NCBI RefSeq assembly: GCF_001751365.1
Contig: NZ_LJGT01000041.1
Span: 1,171,045 to 1,235,044, forward strand
Direction: 5' to 3'
DNA from: Streptomyces abyssalis
GTDB lineage: Bacteria > Actinomycetota > Actinomycetes > Streptomycetales > Streptomycetaceae
Length of the DNA: 64,000 nt
Positions 43,620 through 54,099 of this stretch are shown piece by piece. Every line of letters begins with the position of its first letter. The first letter of the stretch is position 1. The translations under genes were made by a program, and so were the position numbers. Below the pieces are notes generated by a model. The model had not been told where the DNA came from and made no database searches. It saw nothing but the letters and a program-made list of their open reading frames with translations.

Positions 43620-46385
43620 ATGGGCGGACACCCGGTACGGCCGCAGGGCACGGCTACGGAGACGGAGGCGGAACCGGAAGCCGTCGTGGAGGCGGAGCCG
43701 GGCGGCTATGCGGCGGCCCGGCTGCGTCTCCTGCGCGGCGAGGACGGCACGGCGGCGGGGGCGCCCCGCCGTGCCGAGCTGGCGCGCCTCACCGACCGCT
43801 GGCTGACCGGGCTGCTGGGGGACGCGGGTGAGGGATTCGCCCTGGTCGCCGTCGGCGGCTACGGACGGGGAGAGCTGTCCCCGCGCAGCGACCTGGATCT
43901 GCTGCTGCTCCACGACGGCAGCGCCGGGCCCGGCGGCGTCGCGCGGATCGCGGACCGGGTCTGGTATCCGGTCTGGGATCTCGGGATCGCCCTCGACCAC
44001 TCCGTACGTACCACCGCCGAGGCCCGTGCCACGGCGAAGGACGACCTGAAGGTCCAGCTCGGGCTCCTCGACGCGCGGCACGTCGCCGGTGACGAGGGGC
44101 TGACCGCCGGCATGCGCGCCGAACTGCTCGCGCAGTGGCGGGCGCAGGCCCCGGAGCGGCTCCCCGAGCTGCTGGAGATGGCGGGCGAACGGGCACGTAC
44201 CCAGGGCGAGCTGCGCTTCCTGCTGGAGCCCGACCTGAAGGAGGCCCGCGGCGGGCTCCGGGACGCCACGGCGCTGCGCGCGGTCGCCGCGTCCTGGCTG
44301 GCCGACGCGCCGCGCGGGGGACTGGCACAGGCGCGCGAGGCGCTGCTGGACGTCCGGGACGAGCTCCACCTGACCACCGGCCGTGCCACCGACCGGCTCG
44401 CCCTGCAGGACCAGGACCAGGTCGCCGCCGCGCTGGGGCTCGCGGACGCCGACGCCCTGCTGCGGCAGGTCTACGAGGCGGCCCGCACCGTCGGCTACGC
44501 CGCGGACGTGACATGGCGCGAGGTGGGGCGCGTGCTGAAGTCGCGGGGAGGGCGCGGCTCGCGGCTGCGCGGGCTGCTCGGCGGCAGGGGCGGATCCGGC
44601 GCGGGCCGCGGCGGTACGCGGCAGGGCGCCGGACAGGAACGCACCCCGCTGGCCGAAGGCGTCGTCGAGCACGAGGGCGAGGCGGCGCTCGCCCGTACGG
44701 CAAGGCCCGAACGCGACCCGGTGCTGCCGCTGCGCGCCGCCGCGGCCGCCGCGCAGGCGCAGCTCCCGCTGGCGCTGCCCGCCGTACGGAGGCTGGCGGC
44801 GGCACCCGGTCTGCCGGTGCCGTGGCCCGCAGAGGCGCGCGAGGAGTTCATCACCCTGCTCGGTGCGGGCGAGGCGACGGTGCCCGTCTGGGAGGCGCTC
44901 GACGCAGAGGGCCTGATCGGCCGTCTGCTGCCGGACTGGGAGCGGGTGCGGTGCCGCCCGCAGCGCAATCCCGTGCACCGCTTCACCGTCGACCGTCACC
45001 TGGTGGAGACCGCGGTACGGGCCTCCGCGCTGACCCGGCGCGTACAGCGCCCGGACCTGCTGCTGGCCGCGGCGCTGCTGCACGACATCGGCAAGGGCTG
45101 GCCGGGGGACCACTCCGTGGTGGGCGAGACGATCGCGTACGACATGGCCTGCCGGATGGGCTTCGGCGCTCAGGACGCGGACGTGCTCGCCAGGCTCGTA
45201 CGCCACCATCTGCTGCTCGTGGAGACCGCGACCCGGCGGGATCTGGACGACCCGGCGACGGTCCGGTCGGTCGCCGACCTCGTCGGCGGCGCGGGCACGC
45301 TCGAACTGCTGCACGCCCTGACGGAGGCCGACGCGCTGGCCACGGGCCCGGCGGCGTGGTCGGCCTGGCGGGGTACGCTCGTCGCGGACCTGGTCAAACG
45401 GGTCGCGGGGGTGCTGGCGGGCGAGGCGGTCGAGGAGCACACCGAGCCGTTCGTCCCGTCAGCGGAGGCGGAACGGCTCGCGATCGAGTCGTGGCGCACG
45501 CAGGGTCCCGCCCTCGCGCTGAGCACACCGGGAGCGGACGCGCAGCGATACGCGGACGGACGCGGCTCTCGCGCTGGAGGCGCTCCCGGCGACGGGGACG
45601 CTCCCGGCGGGGTCCACGGGCCGGATCAGGAGGGCGCCGTCGGCGACGCGGACGCGTCGCACGGCGGGCAGGTCGGCGTCGAACTGCTCGTCACCGTTCC
45701 GGCACGTCCCGCGCCCGACTACCCGGCCCCCGCGCCGTTCGCACCCGGCGGCGGGGAGGCCCGCGCGACGGCCTACGCCATGGGCGCCCTCCCCGCCGTC
45801 GCGGGCGTCCTCGCGCTGCACCGGATGACCGTACGGGCAGCGGACCTGCGCGTGCTGCGGCTGCCGGGAACGGTGACCGGGGGCACGGGCGCCGAGCCCG
45901 GCGGGCCTGGTGAGCCCGGTGAGGACGCGGCGGTGCTGCTGCTCTCGTGGCGGGTGGCCGCCGAGTACGGTTCGCTGCCCCCGGCGCTGCGGCTCCGCGC
46001 GGACCTGGCGCGCGCCCTCGAAGGCTCCCTCGACATCGCGGCCCGCCTCGCCGAACGCGAGGCCGCCTACCGCGGGCCGCGCCGGCGCAGGCCTCTGCAG
46101 GCTCCGCCGCCGCGGGTCACGGTGGCGCCGGACGGCTCCGAGCTGGCGACCGTACTGGAGGTACGGGCACAGGACGCCCCGGGACTGCTGTACCGCATCG
46201 GACGTGCGCTGGAGGGCGCGGGCGTACTGGTCCGCAGCGCGCACGTCAGCACCCTCGGCGCCAACGCCGTGGACGCCTTCTACCTCACGGGGGCGGACGG
46301 CGACCCGCTGCCCACCGCCGAGGCCGCCGGGCTGGCTCGCGAACTCGAACGTGAGCTCGGGCGCGTACCGGACCAGGCGGCGTAG
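43620..46385 (+). CDS. glnD: PII adenylyl/uridylyltransferase GlnD
   Basis: This is a 921-residue bifunctional PII-modifying enzyme. The nucleotidyltransferase motif VAVGGYGRGELSPRSDLDLL lies near residue 77. FLLEPDLKEARGGLRDATAL follows. An HD phosphodiesterase domain, LLAAALLHDIGKGWPGDHSV, lies near 480, and an ACT domain, TVLEVRAQDAPGLLYRIGRA, near 842. Two long low-complexity linkers lie near 310-345 and 640-685. It is 12 bases after glnK in the amtB operon and acts on its product. Confidence 0.95.
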   Translation: MGGHPVRPQGTATETEAEPEAVVEAEPGGYAAARLRLLRGEDGTAAGAPRRAELARLTDRWLTGLLGDAGEGFALVAVGGYGRGELSPRSDLDLLLLHDGSAGPGGVARIADRVWYPVWDLGIALDHSVRTTAEARATAKDDLKVQLGLLDARHVAGDEGLTAGMRAELLAQWRAQAPERLPELLEMAGERARTQGELRFLLEPDLKEARGGLRDATALRAVAASWLADAPRGGLAQAREALLDVRDELHLTTGRATDRLALQDQDQVAAALGLADADALLRQVYEAARTVGYAADVTWREVGRVLKSRGGRGSRLRGLLGGRGGSGAGRGGTRQGAGQERTPLAEGVVEHEGEAALARTARPERDPVLPLRAAAAAAQAQLPLALPAVRRLAAAPGLPVPWPAEAREEFITLLGAGEATVPVWEALDAEGLIGRLLPDWERVRCRPQRNPVHRFTVDRHLVETAVRASALTRRVQRPDLLLAAALLHDIGKGWPGDHSVVGETIAYDMACRMGFGAQDADVLARLVRHHLLLVETATRRDLDDPATVRSVADLVGGAGTLELLHALTEADALATGPAAWSAWRGTLVADLVKRVAGVLAGEAVEEHTEPFVPSAEAERLAIESWRTQGPALALSTPGADAQRYADGRGSRAGGAPGDGDAPGGVHGPDQEGAVGDADASHGGQVGVELLVTVPARPAPDYPAPAPFAPGGGEARATAYAMGALPAVAGVLALHRMTVRAADLRVLRLPGTVTGGTGAEPGGPGEPGEDAAVLLLSWRVAAEYGSLPPALRLRADLARALEGSLDIAARLAEREAAYRGPRRRRPLQAPPPRVTVAPDGSELATVLEVRAQDAPGLLYRIGRALEGAGVLVRSAHVSTLGANAVDAFYLTGADGDPLPTAEAAGLARELERELGRVPDQAA

Positions 46386-46616
46386 CGGCGTACCGTGCGG
46401 GGCGGCGAACCCGGCCTGGGTGGTTGACCGGCGGGGGCCGGCCACCGGCCGGGCGGAACCGGCGGCGCGTGGCGCCGAACCAGGCGGTCCCCGTGCCCGG
46501 AAGGCGCCGCCGACCGGTCGCCGACCGGACCTGACCGCACTCCGCGCGGACGGATACCCTGGGAGGCCGACCGCCGACCTGACCCAGTACCCAGACGCGA
46601 AGGATCCGCGAACGCC

Positions 46617-48173
<1,557 letters not shown>

Positions 48174-48193
48174 ACCATCGGGCGCGGGGGCGG

Positions 48194-48865
48194 ATGATGT
48201 CGTTCATGCGCGTATACATCCGGCCCCCGCAGCCCGGCGACGAGACCGCCTACCGAGAGGCGGTGCTCCGCTCGGCCGACCATCTCAGCCCCTGGAACCC
48301 GGTGGAGCCGGACGGGCTCCCGGACCTTCTGCGGCGTCAGGGCCCCGCGCTCCGCAGCTTCATGATCTTCGACAGTGACGACGACGGGCTGGTCGGACGC
48401 GTCAACGTCGCGAACATCGTGCGTGCCCGCTTCTGCAACGGAGCGCTCGGCTACGACAGTTACGTGCCCTACGCGGGCACCGGCCGCATGACCGAGGGCA
48501 TGCGGCTCATCGTCGACCGGTGTTTCGAGAGCGCACCGCAGGGGCTGGGGCTGCACCGCCTGGAGATCAACGTCCAGCCGGAGAACCACCGCTCCACCGC
48601 CATGGCGCGGCGCCTCGGCTTCCGGCACGAGGGCTTCTCGCCGCGGCTGCTCTTCCTGAACGACGCCTGGCGGGACCACGAGCGCTTCGCGATCACCGCC
48701 GAGGAGTGGCCGGAGGCCCGGGCCGCCGGGTCCCGCGGACAGGAGCGCGGCCGGCCCGCGTCCCGGACGGGACGGACAGGCCGAACGGAGCGGTCGGGCA
48801 GGCCGGAGCGGACTGGACGGACGGAGCGGCCGGAGCCTGACGCCGGCCTGAGCGTCGAGCGCTGA
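48194..48865 (+). CDS. GNAT N-acetyltransferase (RimJ/RimL type)
   Basis: This is a 223-residue acetyltransferase. The fold includes RVYIRPPQPGDETAYREAVL, SFMIFDSDDDGLVGRVNVAN, ALGYDSYVPYAGTGRMTEGM and GLHRLEINVQPENHRSTAMA, then RRLGFRHEGFSPRLLFLNDA. The Arg-Leu-Gly-Phe after NxxST is the acetyl-CoA site of RimJ-like enzymes. The substrate, possibly a protein N-terminus, is unknown. The last 40 residues are a RTGRTERSGRPERTGR repeat rich in Arg, Gly and Thr. The start may also be ATG 48197 or 48206. It directly follows ffh. Confidence 0.87.
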   Translation: MMSFMRVYIRPPQPGDETAYREAVLRSADHLSPWNPVEPDGLPDLLRRQGPALRSFMIFDSDDDGLVGRVNVANIVRARFCNGALGYDSYVPYAGTGRMTEGMRLIVDRCFESAPQGLGLHRLEINVQPENHRSTAMARRLGFRHEGFSPRLLFLNDAWRDHERFAITAEEWPEARAAGSRGQERGRPASRTGRTGRTERSGRPERTGRTERPEPDAGLSVER

Positions 48866-48936
48866 CGGGCGGACGGGGGCGCGGCGGCTCGCGGATTCCT
48901 TTCACGGTCGCGCATGTGACGCTCCGCCAAGAGAAA

Positions 48937-48951
48937 GATGTACGGTACATC
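48937..48951. promoter_or_regulatory. Perfect 15-base palindrome before the HAD phosphatase gene
   Basis: GATGTACGGTACATC is a perfect dyad with a single central base, 112 bases before the downstream start. Its size and symmetry suit a dimeric repressor of the TetR type, but no regulator gene is adjacent. Confidence 0.5.
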
Positions 48952-49062
48952 GGCACATGCCGCCAGAGCGGTTCCCACCCGGCGACGGCCCCGGTGGCGT
49001 TCCGCCGCCCGGCTCCTTCTGCCACTCCTCCCGCCATTCCCCCTCGGACACCGGAGAGTCAT

Positions 49063-50403
49063 ATGCGCAACAGATCCGCTCCGGCCGCACTGAGCCTCGC
49101 CGCGGCCGCCCTCCTCGCCGCGGTTCCCGTCCCCGCCGCCGCTGCCACCGCATCAGCGCCGGAATCGGCCGAAGCCTCGGAATCGGCCTCAGCCCTGGAC
49201 GCGGCCTCGTCCCGACGTGACGGCTGCCCCCAGCTGTCGAAGAGGCTCAAGTGGCACGGACACAACCGCGCCGGACTCCAGCGGACGATCGACGAACGCG
49301 GCCTGTGCGGCGACCACGGCAGGGGCGGCCACCGGGCCCGGCCCGTCGCCGCCTTCGACTGGGACAACACGGTCACCAAGAACGACACCACCGACGTGAC
49401 GCTCGCCTGGGCGCTGAAGCACGACAAGATCCTTCAGCCCAGGAGCTGGCGCGACACCAGCAGGTGGCTCTCGCCCGCCGCCGGCCGCGCGCTGACGGAG
49501 GCGTGCGGCAGGTCCGTGCCCGTCGGCCGTCCGCTGCCCACCTCGACCGACACGGGATGCACCGACGAGATCTTCGAGATCCGCACGGAGGCGCAGACCA
49601 TGGACGGGCATCCGGCGTTCGGCGGCGAATGGAACCACCGCCGCACGGTCCCCGAGTACGCCTGGGTCGCACAGCTCTTCGCCGGTCACACCCCGGACCA
49701 GGTCAAGGCGTACGCGGAGGCCGGCCGCAAGCAGAGTCTCGCCGCACCCGTCGGCAGCGAGACGAAGGTCGGCACGCACACCGTCCCGGCGTACGTGCGC
49801 TACTACCCGCAGCAGAAGGACCTGATCAGCACGTTGAAGCGGGCCGGCTTCGACGTCTACATCGTCTCCGCCGGGGTCGAGTACGCCGCCGAGGCCTGGT
49901 CGAAGGGCGTGGGCATCGACGCCGAGCACACCATCGCCATCCGCAGCGTCCTGCGCGACGGCCGCATCACCACCGCCACCGAGGGGTGCGGGGGCGAGCC
50001 CGCGAGCCGCGGCGGGACTATCCCGTACATCGACGGAAAGCGCTGCTGGATCAACCAGGACATCTACGGGATCGAGGGCCGGGCGGCCTGGGAGCGGCAG
50101 GACCGCGGTCACCGCATCGCCCTCGGCGCGGGCGACGCGGACACCGATGTCACCTTCGTACGCGATGCCACGAGCGCGCATCTCGTTCTCAACCGCAACA
50201 AGGACGAGGTGATGTGCCGGGCCTACGACGACGAGGACGGCCGCTGGCTCGTCAACCCGATGTTCATCGAGCCGCTTCCGCAGAAGCCGGAGCCCTACCC
50301 GTGCGCGACGGCCGCCTACATCGAGGAGAACGGTGCGCTCTCGGCCGTACGCCGTTACGACGGCGGAGTCGTGCCCGATCAGCGGGACAGCGTCTTCGGC
50401 TGA
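49063..50403 (+). CDS. Secreted HAD-superfamily phosphatase
   Basis: This is a 446-residue secreted protein. A signal peptide (MRNRSAPAALSLAAAALLAA, ending VPAAAATA) precedes a polar Ala/Ser/Glu linker. The HAD motif I is VAAFDWDNTVTKNDTTDVTL (DxD: Asp nucleophile and acid). Motif II is probably VYIVSAGVEYAAEAW, and the late HRIALGAGDADTDVTFVRDA gives the motif IV acids. Eight Cys residues suggest disulfides, as expected outside the cell. It is convergent with the yhf block (18 bases between stops). The substrate is unknown. Confidence 0.85.
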   Translation: MRNRSAPAALSLAAAALLAAVPVPAAAATASAPESAEASESASALDAASSRRDGCPQLSKRLKWHGHNRAGLQRTIDERGLCGDHGRGGHRARPVAAFDWDNTVTKNDTTDVTLAWALKHDKILQPRSWRDTSRWLSPAAGRALTEACGRSVPVGRPLPTSTDTGCTDEIFEIRTEAQTMDGHPAFGGEWNHRRTVPEYAWVAQLFAGHTPDQVKAYAEAGRKQSLAAPVGSETKVGTHTVPAYVRYYPQQKDLISTLKRAGFDVYIVSAGVEYAAEAWSKGVGIDAEHTIAIRSVLRDGRITTATEGCGGEPASRGGTIPYIDGKRCWINQDIYGIEGRAAWERQDRGHRIALGAGDADTDVTFVRDATSAHLVLNRNKDEVMCRAYDDEDGRWLVNPMFIEPLPQKPEPYPCATAAYIEENGALSAVRRYDGGVVPDQRDSVFG

Positions 50404-50421
50404 GCCCGGAGCCCGCCGGTG

Positions 50422-51744
50422 TCAGACGGGGAGCGGCGTGCCCGCGGCCAGGTCCGCCGCTCCCTCGCCGATGCCCAGGAAACGGGCCGCCGTGGCACCT
50501 ACGTCCGCCAGCGACCCCGCGTCGGGGAGGACCGCGGGTGCGGCGGCGCCGCTCCCGCCGGTGCCGGGACGGTGGATGAGCACCGGCGCGTACTCGCGGG
50601 TGTGGAACGCGTGGCCGATCGCGGGGTCGTTGCCGTGGTCGGCGGTGACGATCAGCCGGTCGTCCGGACGGTCCAACTCCCGCAGCAGCGCGCCCAGTCC
50701 GGCGTCCGCCTCCTGAAGCACCGCGCCGAAGCGGACGGCGTCCTGCTGGTGACCGGCCAGGTCCGTCTCCTGCACATTGGCCACCACGAGTGCCGGGGTC
50801 CCGCCGGTCTCTCCCGCCGCTCGCACGGCGGAGAGCGTGTGCGCCAGCACTTCGTCCGTGCGTACGGCGGGACGGCGCACCGCGCTCCCGCAGGCGAGGA
50901 TGTCCGCCGCCTTCCCGACCAGGGTCACCGCGGCCCCGGCCCGTGCGGCGAGGCCGGGCAGCTGCCGGGAGTGGTCCACGGGCGCGCCCAGGTGCTGCAC
51001 CCGCAGGCCGCCGTTGCGGTAGAAGCCGGTCGCGGGTGTGTCCAGCCCGGCCGTGCCCCCGTCGCCCTGCCGTACGAAGGCGGGCAGCGGACGGTCCGAG
51101 TGCCCGCCGACCGCGATGACGCGGGCGACCGGCGCCACCTCGCGCACCGTACGTGCGACGGCGAGGATGCGCTCGAAGGGCTGGTCGGCGAGGCGTGCGG
51201 AGACGTTCCAGTTGATACCCGGGTCCGCTTCCAGGTTGTCGTGCACGAGGACGTGCCCGTCGACCACGAGCACCGGCCCGCCCTCCAGCGGTACGGCCTT
51301 GTGCCCGGCCCGTTCCAGCGCCTGTGCCACTTCCGTGAGGTGCCCGCCGAGGCGTGCGACGCCGACCCGGCTGAAGTCGGCGCCCATCATGGTCTGGTGG
51401 CCGGCGTAGGTGTCCGCGCCGTCGTAACCGAGGCGGGCACGTGCGACCGCGACGGGCAGTGCCGTCCGGGACGCGAGCGCGGGATGCGGGCGGAGCAGGC
51501 CGAGGCCGAGGGCGCCGAGGGCGGGGAGCCGCAGGTGCCTGCCGTGGACGTGACGGCAGTGGTCGAGCAGCTGCCCGAGCGTGTCGGCGGCGCGGTCGCC
51601 CGGGCGCAGCGCACCCGCGTCGGGCATGGCCCCGATGCCGAGCCCGTCGAGGACGACGACGACCGTGCGCCCGGCCGCAGCCGTACGCGGTGCACGCGAC
51701 GTACGCGGTACGCGGGACGTGCCGCCGGGGGCGCCGCCGCTCAC
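50422..51744 (-). CDS. yhfW: YhfW-like phosphopentomutase-fold enzyme
   Basis: This is a 440-residue protein of the alkaline phosphatase/phosphopentomutase fold. The metal-binding N-terminus VVVVLDGLGIGAMPDAGALR is followed by GYDGADTYAGHQTMMGADFS (phosphoacceptor region), NVQETDLAGHQQDAVRFGAV and TADHGNDPAIGHAFHTREYA (metal-binding DH and H). This pattern is of DeoB relatives, and in context it is YhfW, last gene of the yhf operon. GTG at 51744 overlaps the upstream stop by four bases. The substrate is probably a phosphorylated small molecule; deoxyribose use is not implied. Confidence 0.85.
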   Translation of the reverse strand: MSGGAPGGTSRVPRTSRAPRTAAAGRTVVVVLDGLGIGAMPDAGALRPGDRAADTLGQLLDHCRHVHGRHLRLPALGALGLGLLRPHPALASRTALPVAVARARLGYDGADTYAGHQTMMGADFSRVGVARLGGHLTEVAQALERAGHKAVPLEGGPVLVVDGHVLVHDNLEADPGINWNVSARLADQPFERILAVARTVREVAPVARVIAVGGHSDRPLPAFVRQGDGGTAGLDTPATGFYRNGGLRVQHLGAPVDHSRQLPGLAARAGAAVTLVGKAADILACGSAVRRPAVRTDEVLAHTLSAVRAAGETGGTPALVVANVQETDLAGHQQDAVRFGAVLQEADAGLGALLRELDRPDDRLIVTADHGNDPAIGHAFHTREYAPVLIHRPGTGGSGAAAPAVLPDAGSLADVGATAARFLGIGEGAADLAAGTPLPV

Positions 51745-52907
51745 AGGGCACGCCCGTGTGAGTCGTACAGGCCGGTCAGTCCGGGCGCCCCCGAGGAGAG
51801 GCCGGAGACGACGGCGACGCTGCTGCGTGTGACGAACATCTGGGTGCGGAAGGCGAGGACCGCCGTATCGCCCGCCCGTACCGGTGGCGCGCCCGCCGGT
51901 GGCGCGTCCAGCAGCCGGTAGTAGTCGATGTTCTCCGCCGGCATGTCCTGGACGGGCAGCCGCAGTCCCGTGCGGGGCAGCAGCGCGTCCCTGATCCCCG
52001 CCCGCGGGTAGAAACCCCCTCCGTGCAGGGCGGGGCGTCCGTCGGCGAGCGTGTGGGAGACCTCGGTGACGTAGACGTAGCCCGGGAGTTCCGGCTGGTG
52101 CGGGTCGAGCGCGTGCAGCGGAGTCGTACCCGTGAGCGCGTGGCCCGGTTCGCCGTGCGTGGCGCCGAGCCGGGCGAGCAGCGGCAGCGCGGTGGCCGAA
52201 GTGGCGCCAGGGGCACTGAGCTTGAGGGCCTCGTGGCCGCGGCCGGCCAACAGCGCGCGGGCGTCGCGCACCCTCCCGAACGTCTCCGTGGGCCGCGGTT
52301 CGCCGGTCGCCGGGTCGCACAGCAGGCAGGGGAAGCCGGTCACGCCGGCGATGCGTATGCCGGGCATGCCCTCGGCCTCGTCCGCGAAGGCTCCGACGCC
52401 CTCCGGCGTCACGCCGCCCTCCTGACCCGGGTACACCGAGCCGGGCGCGCCCGCGATCCGCAGCAGTACGTCCTGTACGAATTCCTGCCTGAGTGCCTCC
52501 TCGGACACGGCGCGTGCGTTGTCCGTGTCGAAGACCGTGACCGCTTCCGGGCGGCGGGCGAGCATCCAGGGCAGTGCCCGTCGGGGGATCTGCACGAGGT
52601 GCCCGACGTTGCCGGGACGGGCGCCGGCCGCGTGCAGGGCACGTGCCTCGGGTGCGTCGATGGCGGCGGAACGCGGCAGATGACGGGCGACGGACGAGAT
52701 CAGTTCCGGGTTGCGGCCGAGCTGCTTCACGACGAACCACAGCGACAGACCGAGCTCACGGGCCCTTGCCGCGAGCAGCTGAGCGTTTGCCTCGACGGCG
52801 TCACGGTCGACGACGTAGGTGTCCGGCGGAATCGTCCCGTCCCGGTGCAGCGCGGCAGCCGCGTCCGCGAGTGCGGGGTTGCGGGCGAGGACGGTGTCGA
52901 GGAACAA
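51741..52907 (-). CDS. yhfX: YhfX-family PLP-dependent enzyme (alanine racemase fold)
   Basis: This is a 388-residue protein with the alanine-racemase-type barrel. It opens MFLDTVLARNPALADAAAAL; the catalytic lysine is in LGLSLWFVVKQLGRNPELIS. Later VGHLVQIPRRALPWMLARRP, IRIAGVTGFPCLLCDPATGE and LKLSAPGATSATALPLLARL are YhfX-type. TTG at 52907 follows GGAGGA; an ATG farther upstream has none. Its stop overlaps the yhfW start. It probably racemises or otherwise transforms an amino-acid-like compound. Confidence 0.85.
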   Translation of the reverse strand: MFLDTVLARNPALADAAAALHRDGTIPPDTYVVDRDAVEANAQLLAARARELGLSLWFVVKQLGRNPELISSVARHLPRSAAIDAPEARALHAAGARPGNVGHLVQIPRRALPWMLARRPEAVTVFDTDNARAVSEEALRQEFVQDVLLRIAGAPGSVYPGQEGGVTPEGVGAFADEAEGMPGIRIAGVTGFPCLLCDPATGEPRPTETFGRVRDARALLAGRGHEALKLSAPGATSATALPLLARLGATHGEPGHALTGTTPLHALDPHQPELPGYVYVTEVSHTLADGRPALHGGGFYPRAGIRDALLPRTGLRLPVQDMPAENIDYYRLLDAPPAGAPPVRAGDTAVLAFRTQMFVTRSSVAVVSGLSSGAPGLTGLYDSHGRAL

Positions 52908-52970
52908 GATCGGTCCTCCGGGACGGCTGCGGCTGGGGCTGGGGCTGGCGCGGGGCACGTGGGCCGGTCG

Positions 52971-54098
52971 TCAGGTCTCTCCGCTGCCGTGCCCGGCGTA
53001 CAGGTCCTCCAGCGCGCGCCGCAGGATGTCCAGGACGAGCCCGGCCCCGGCCCGCATGGGGTTGATCCGCACGGTCCAGTCGGCGAGTGAGGGGTCGTCG
53101 TCCAGGGAGGACGCGGACATCCGGTAGAAGAGCGGGGCCACCTCGTAGCGCGAGTTGGCGCCGACCGGGTACGCAGCCGCCCCGTAGCGCGCCGCACACG
53201 CGGGCAGCCCGCGTGCCACCGGCCGGTCCAGGCGCAGCACCAGGCAGCGGTCCTGCACGTTGGCGAGGCGGACCTCCGCCACCCCCGGCACCTCGCCGGC
53301 CTGAAGCCGTTCGGCGATCTCGGCGCCCGTCCGCGACTGCACCGCCCACATCACCGGTACGTGCGTGAGCGCGCGCAGCGCGTCCAGCGCCTGGTGGCCC
53401 TGGACCTGGCCTCCGCCGGAGTAGTTGTCCGCGTGCACCCGCCCGACGAGCTCACCGGAGCCGACCACCGCCCCGACGCCCTCCGGGCCGTGCAGCTTGA
53501 AGAGCGAGAAGCACGAGGCCTCGGCGCCCATCTCGACGCCGCTCGCCGGCACCCGGAAGACCGCGTAGTTGTCGTCCACGATCGTCCGCACACCCGCGGC
53601 CCGGCACCGTCGCAGGACCTCGCCCGGGTCGTAGGAGTCCGCGAGCCGCTGCCGCGAGTGCTGCACGTACGCGTAGCGGAAGTCCCCGCTCGCCAGGGCC
53701 GATTCCAGCGCCGCCCGGTCGTTGAAGTCGGCCTCGTGCGTGCGTACGCCCAGACCGCGCAGCGTGACCGCGGTCGTCCGGTAGACCGGCGCGCGGTGGA
53801 TGAGCAGCGGCTCACCAGGCCCGAGCACCGCGCCGAGCGCGCTGCGGATCGCGCCGGTGCCCGCGCCCTGCACCAGCGCCGCCGCTCCGGCGCCGAAGAA
53901 GTCCGCCAGTACGGCCTCCACCCGCGCGGTCGTTCGCGGCCTGCCGGGCCCCGGGACCACTCCGGCGTCCGCTTCGAAGAGCTGTGCGCCCTCGAAGTGC
54001 CGTGCTGTGCACTCCAGCAGCCGGAACTGCGTGCCGACGGCCTCCTCCAGCGGCACGGTGGGGAGCGGGAACGTACGCGGCAGCCGTGACGCGTTCAT
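52971..54098 (-). CDS. yhfS: YhfS-like PLP-dependent fold type I enzyme
   Basis: This is a 375-residue aminotransferase-fold protein. It has FFGAGAAALVQGAGTGAIRS (PLP-phosphate loop), YAYVQHSRQRLADSYDPGEV, VRTIVDDNYAVFRVPASG (the Asp that holds the pyridine N) and ASCFSLFKLHGPEGVGAVVG with the Schiff-base lysine. It matches YhfS of the enterobacterial operon. It lies one base after the phosphotriesterase-type gene, so translation is coupled. The reaction is unknown. Confidence 0.85.
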   Translation of the reverse strand: MNASRLPRTFPLPTVPLEEAVGTQFRLLECTARHFEGAQLFEADAGVVPGPGRPRTTARVEAVLADFFGAGAAALVQGAGTGAIRSALGAVLGPGEPLLIHRAPVYRTTAVTLRGLGVRTHEADFNDRAALESALASGDFRYAYVQHSRQRLADSYDPGEVLRRCRAAGVRTIVDDNYAVFRVPASGVEMGAEASCFSLFKLHGPEGVGAVVGSGELVGRVHADNYSGGGQVQGHQALDALRALTHVPVMWAVQSRTGAEIAERLQAGEVPGVAEVRLANVQDRCLVLRLDRPVARGLPACAARYGAAAYPVGANSRYEVAPLFYRMSASSLDDDPSLADWTVRINPMRAGAGLVLDILRRALEDLYAGHGSGET

Positions 54099-54099
54099 C

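Noticed and set aside
50422..51744. Annotating the phosphopentomutase-like gene as deoB of nucleoside salvage
   Set aside because: It is locked in the yhf operon with overlapping genes, and no nucleoside genes are near. YhfW is the better name.
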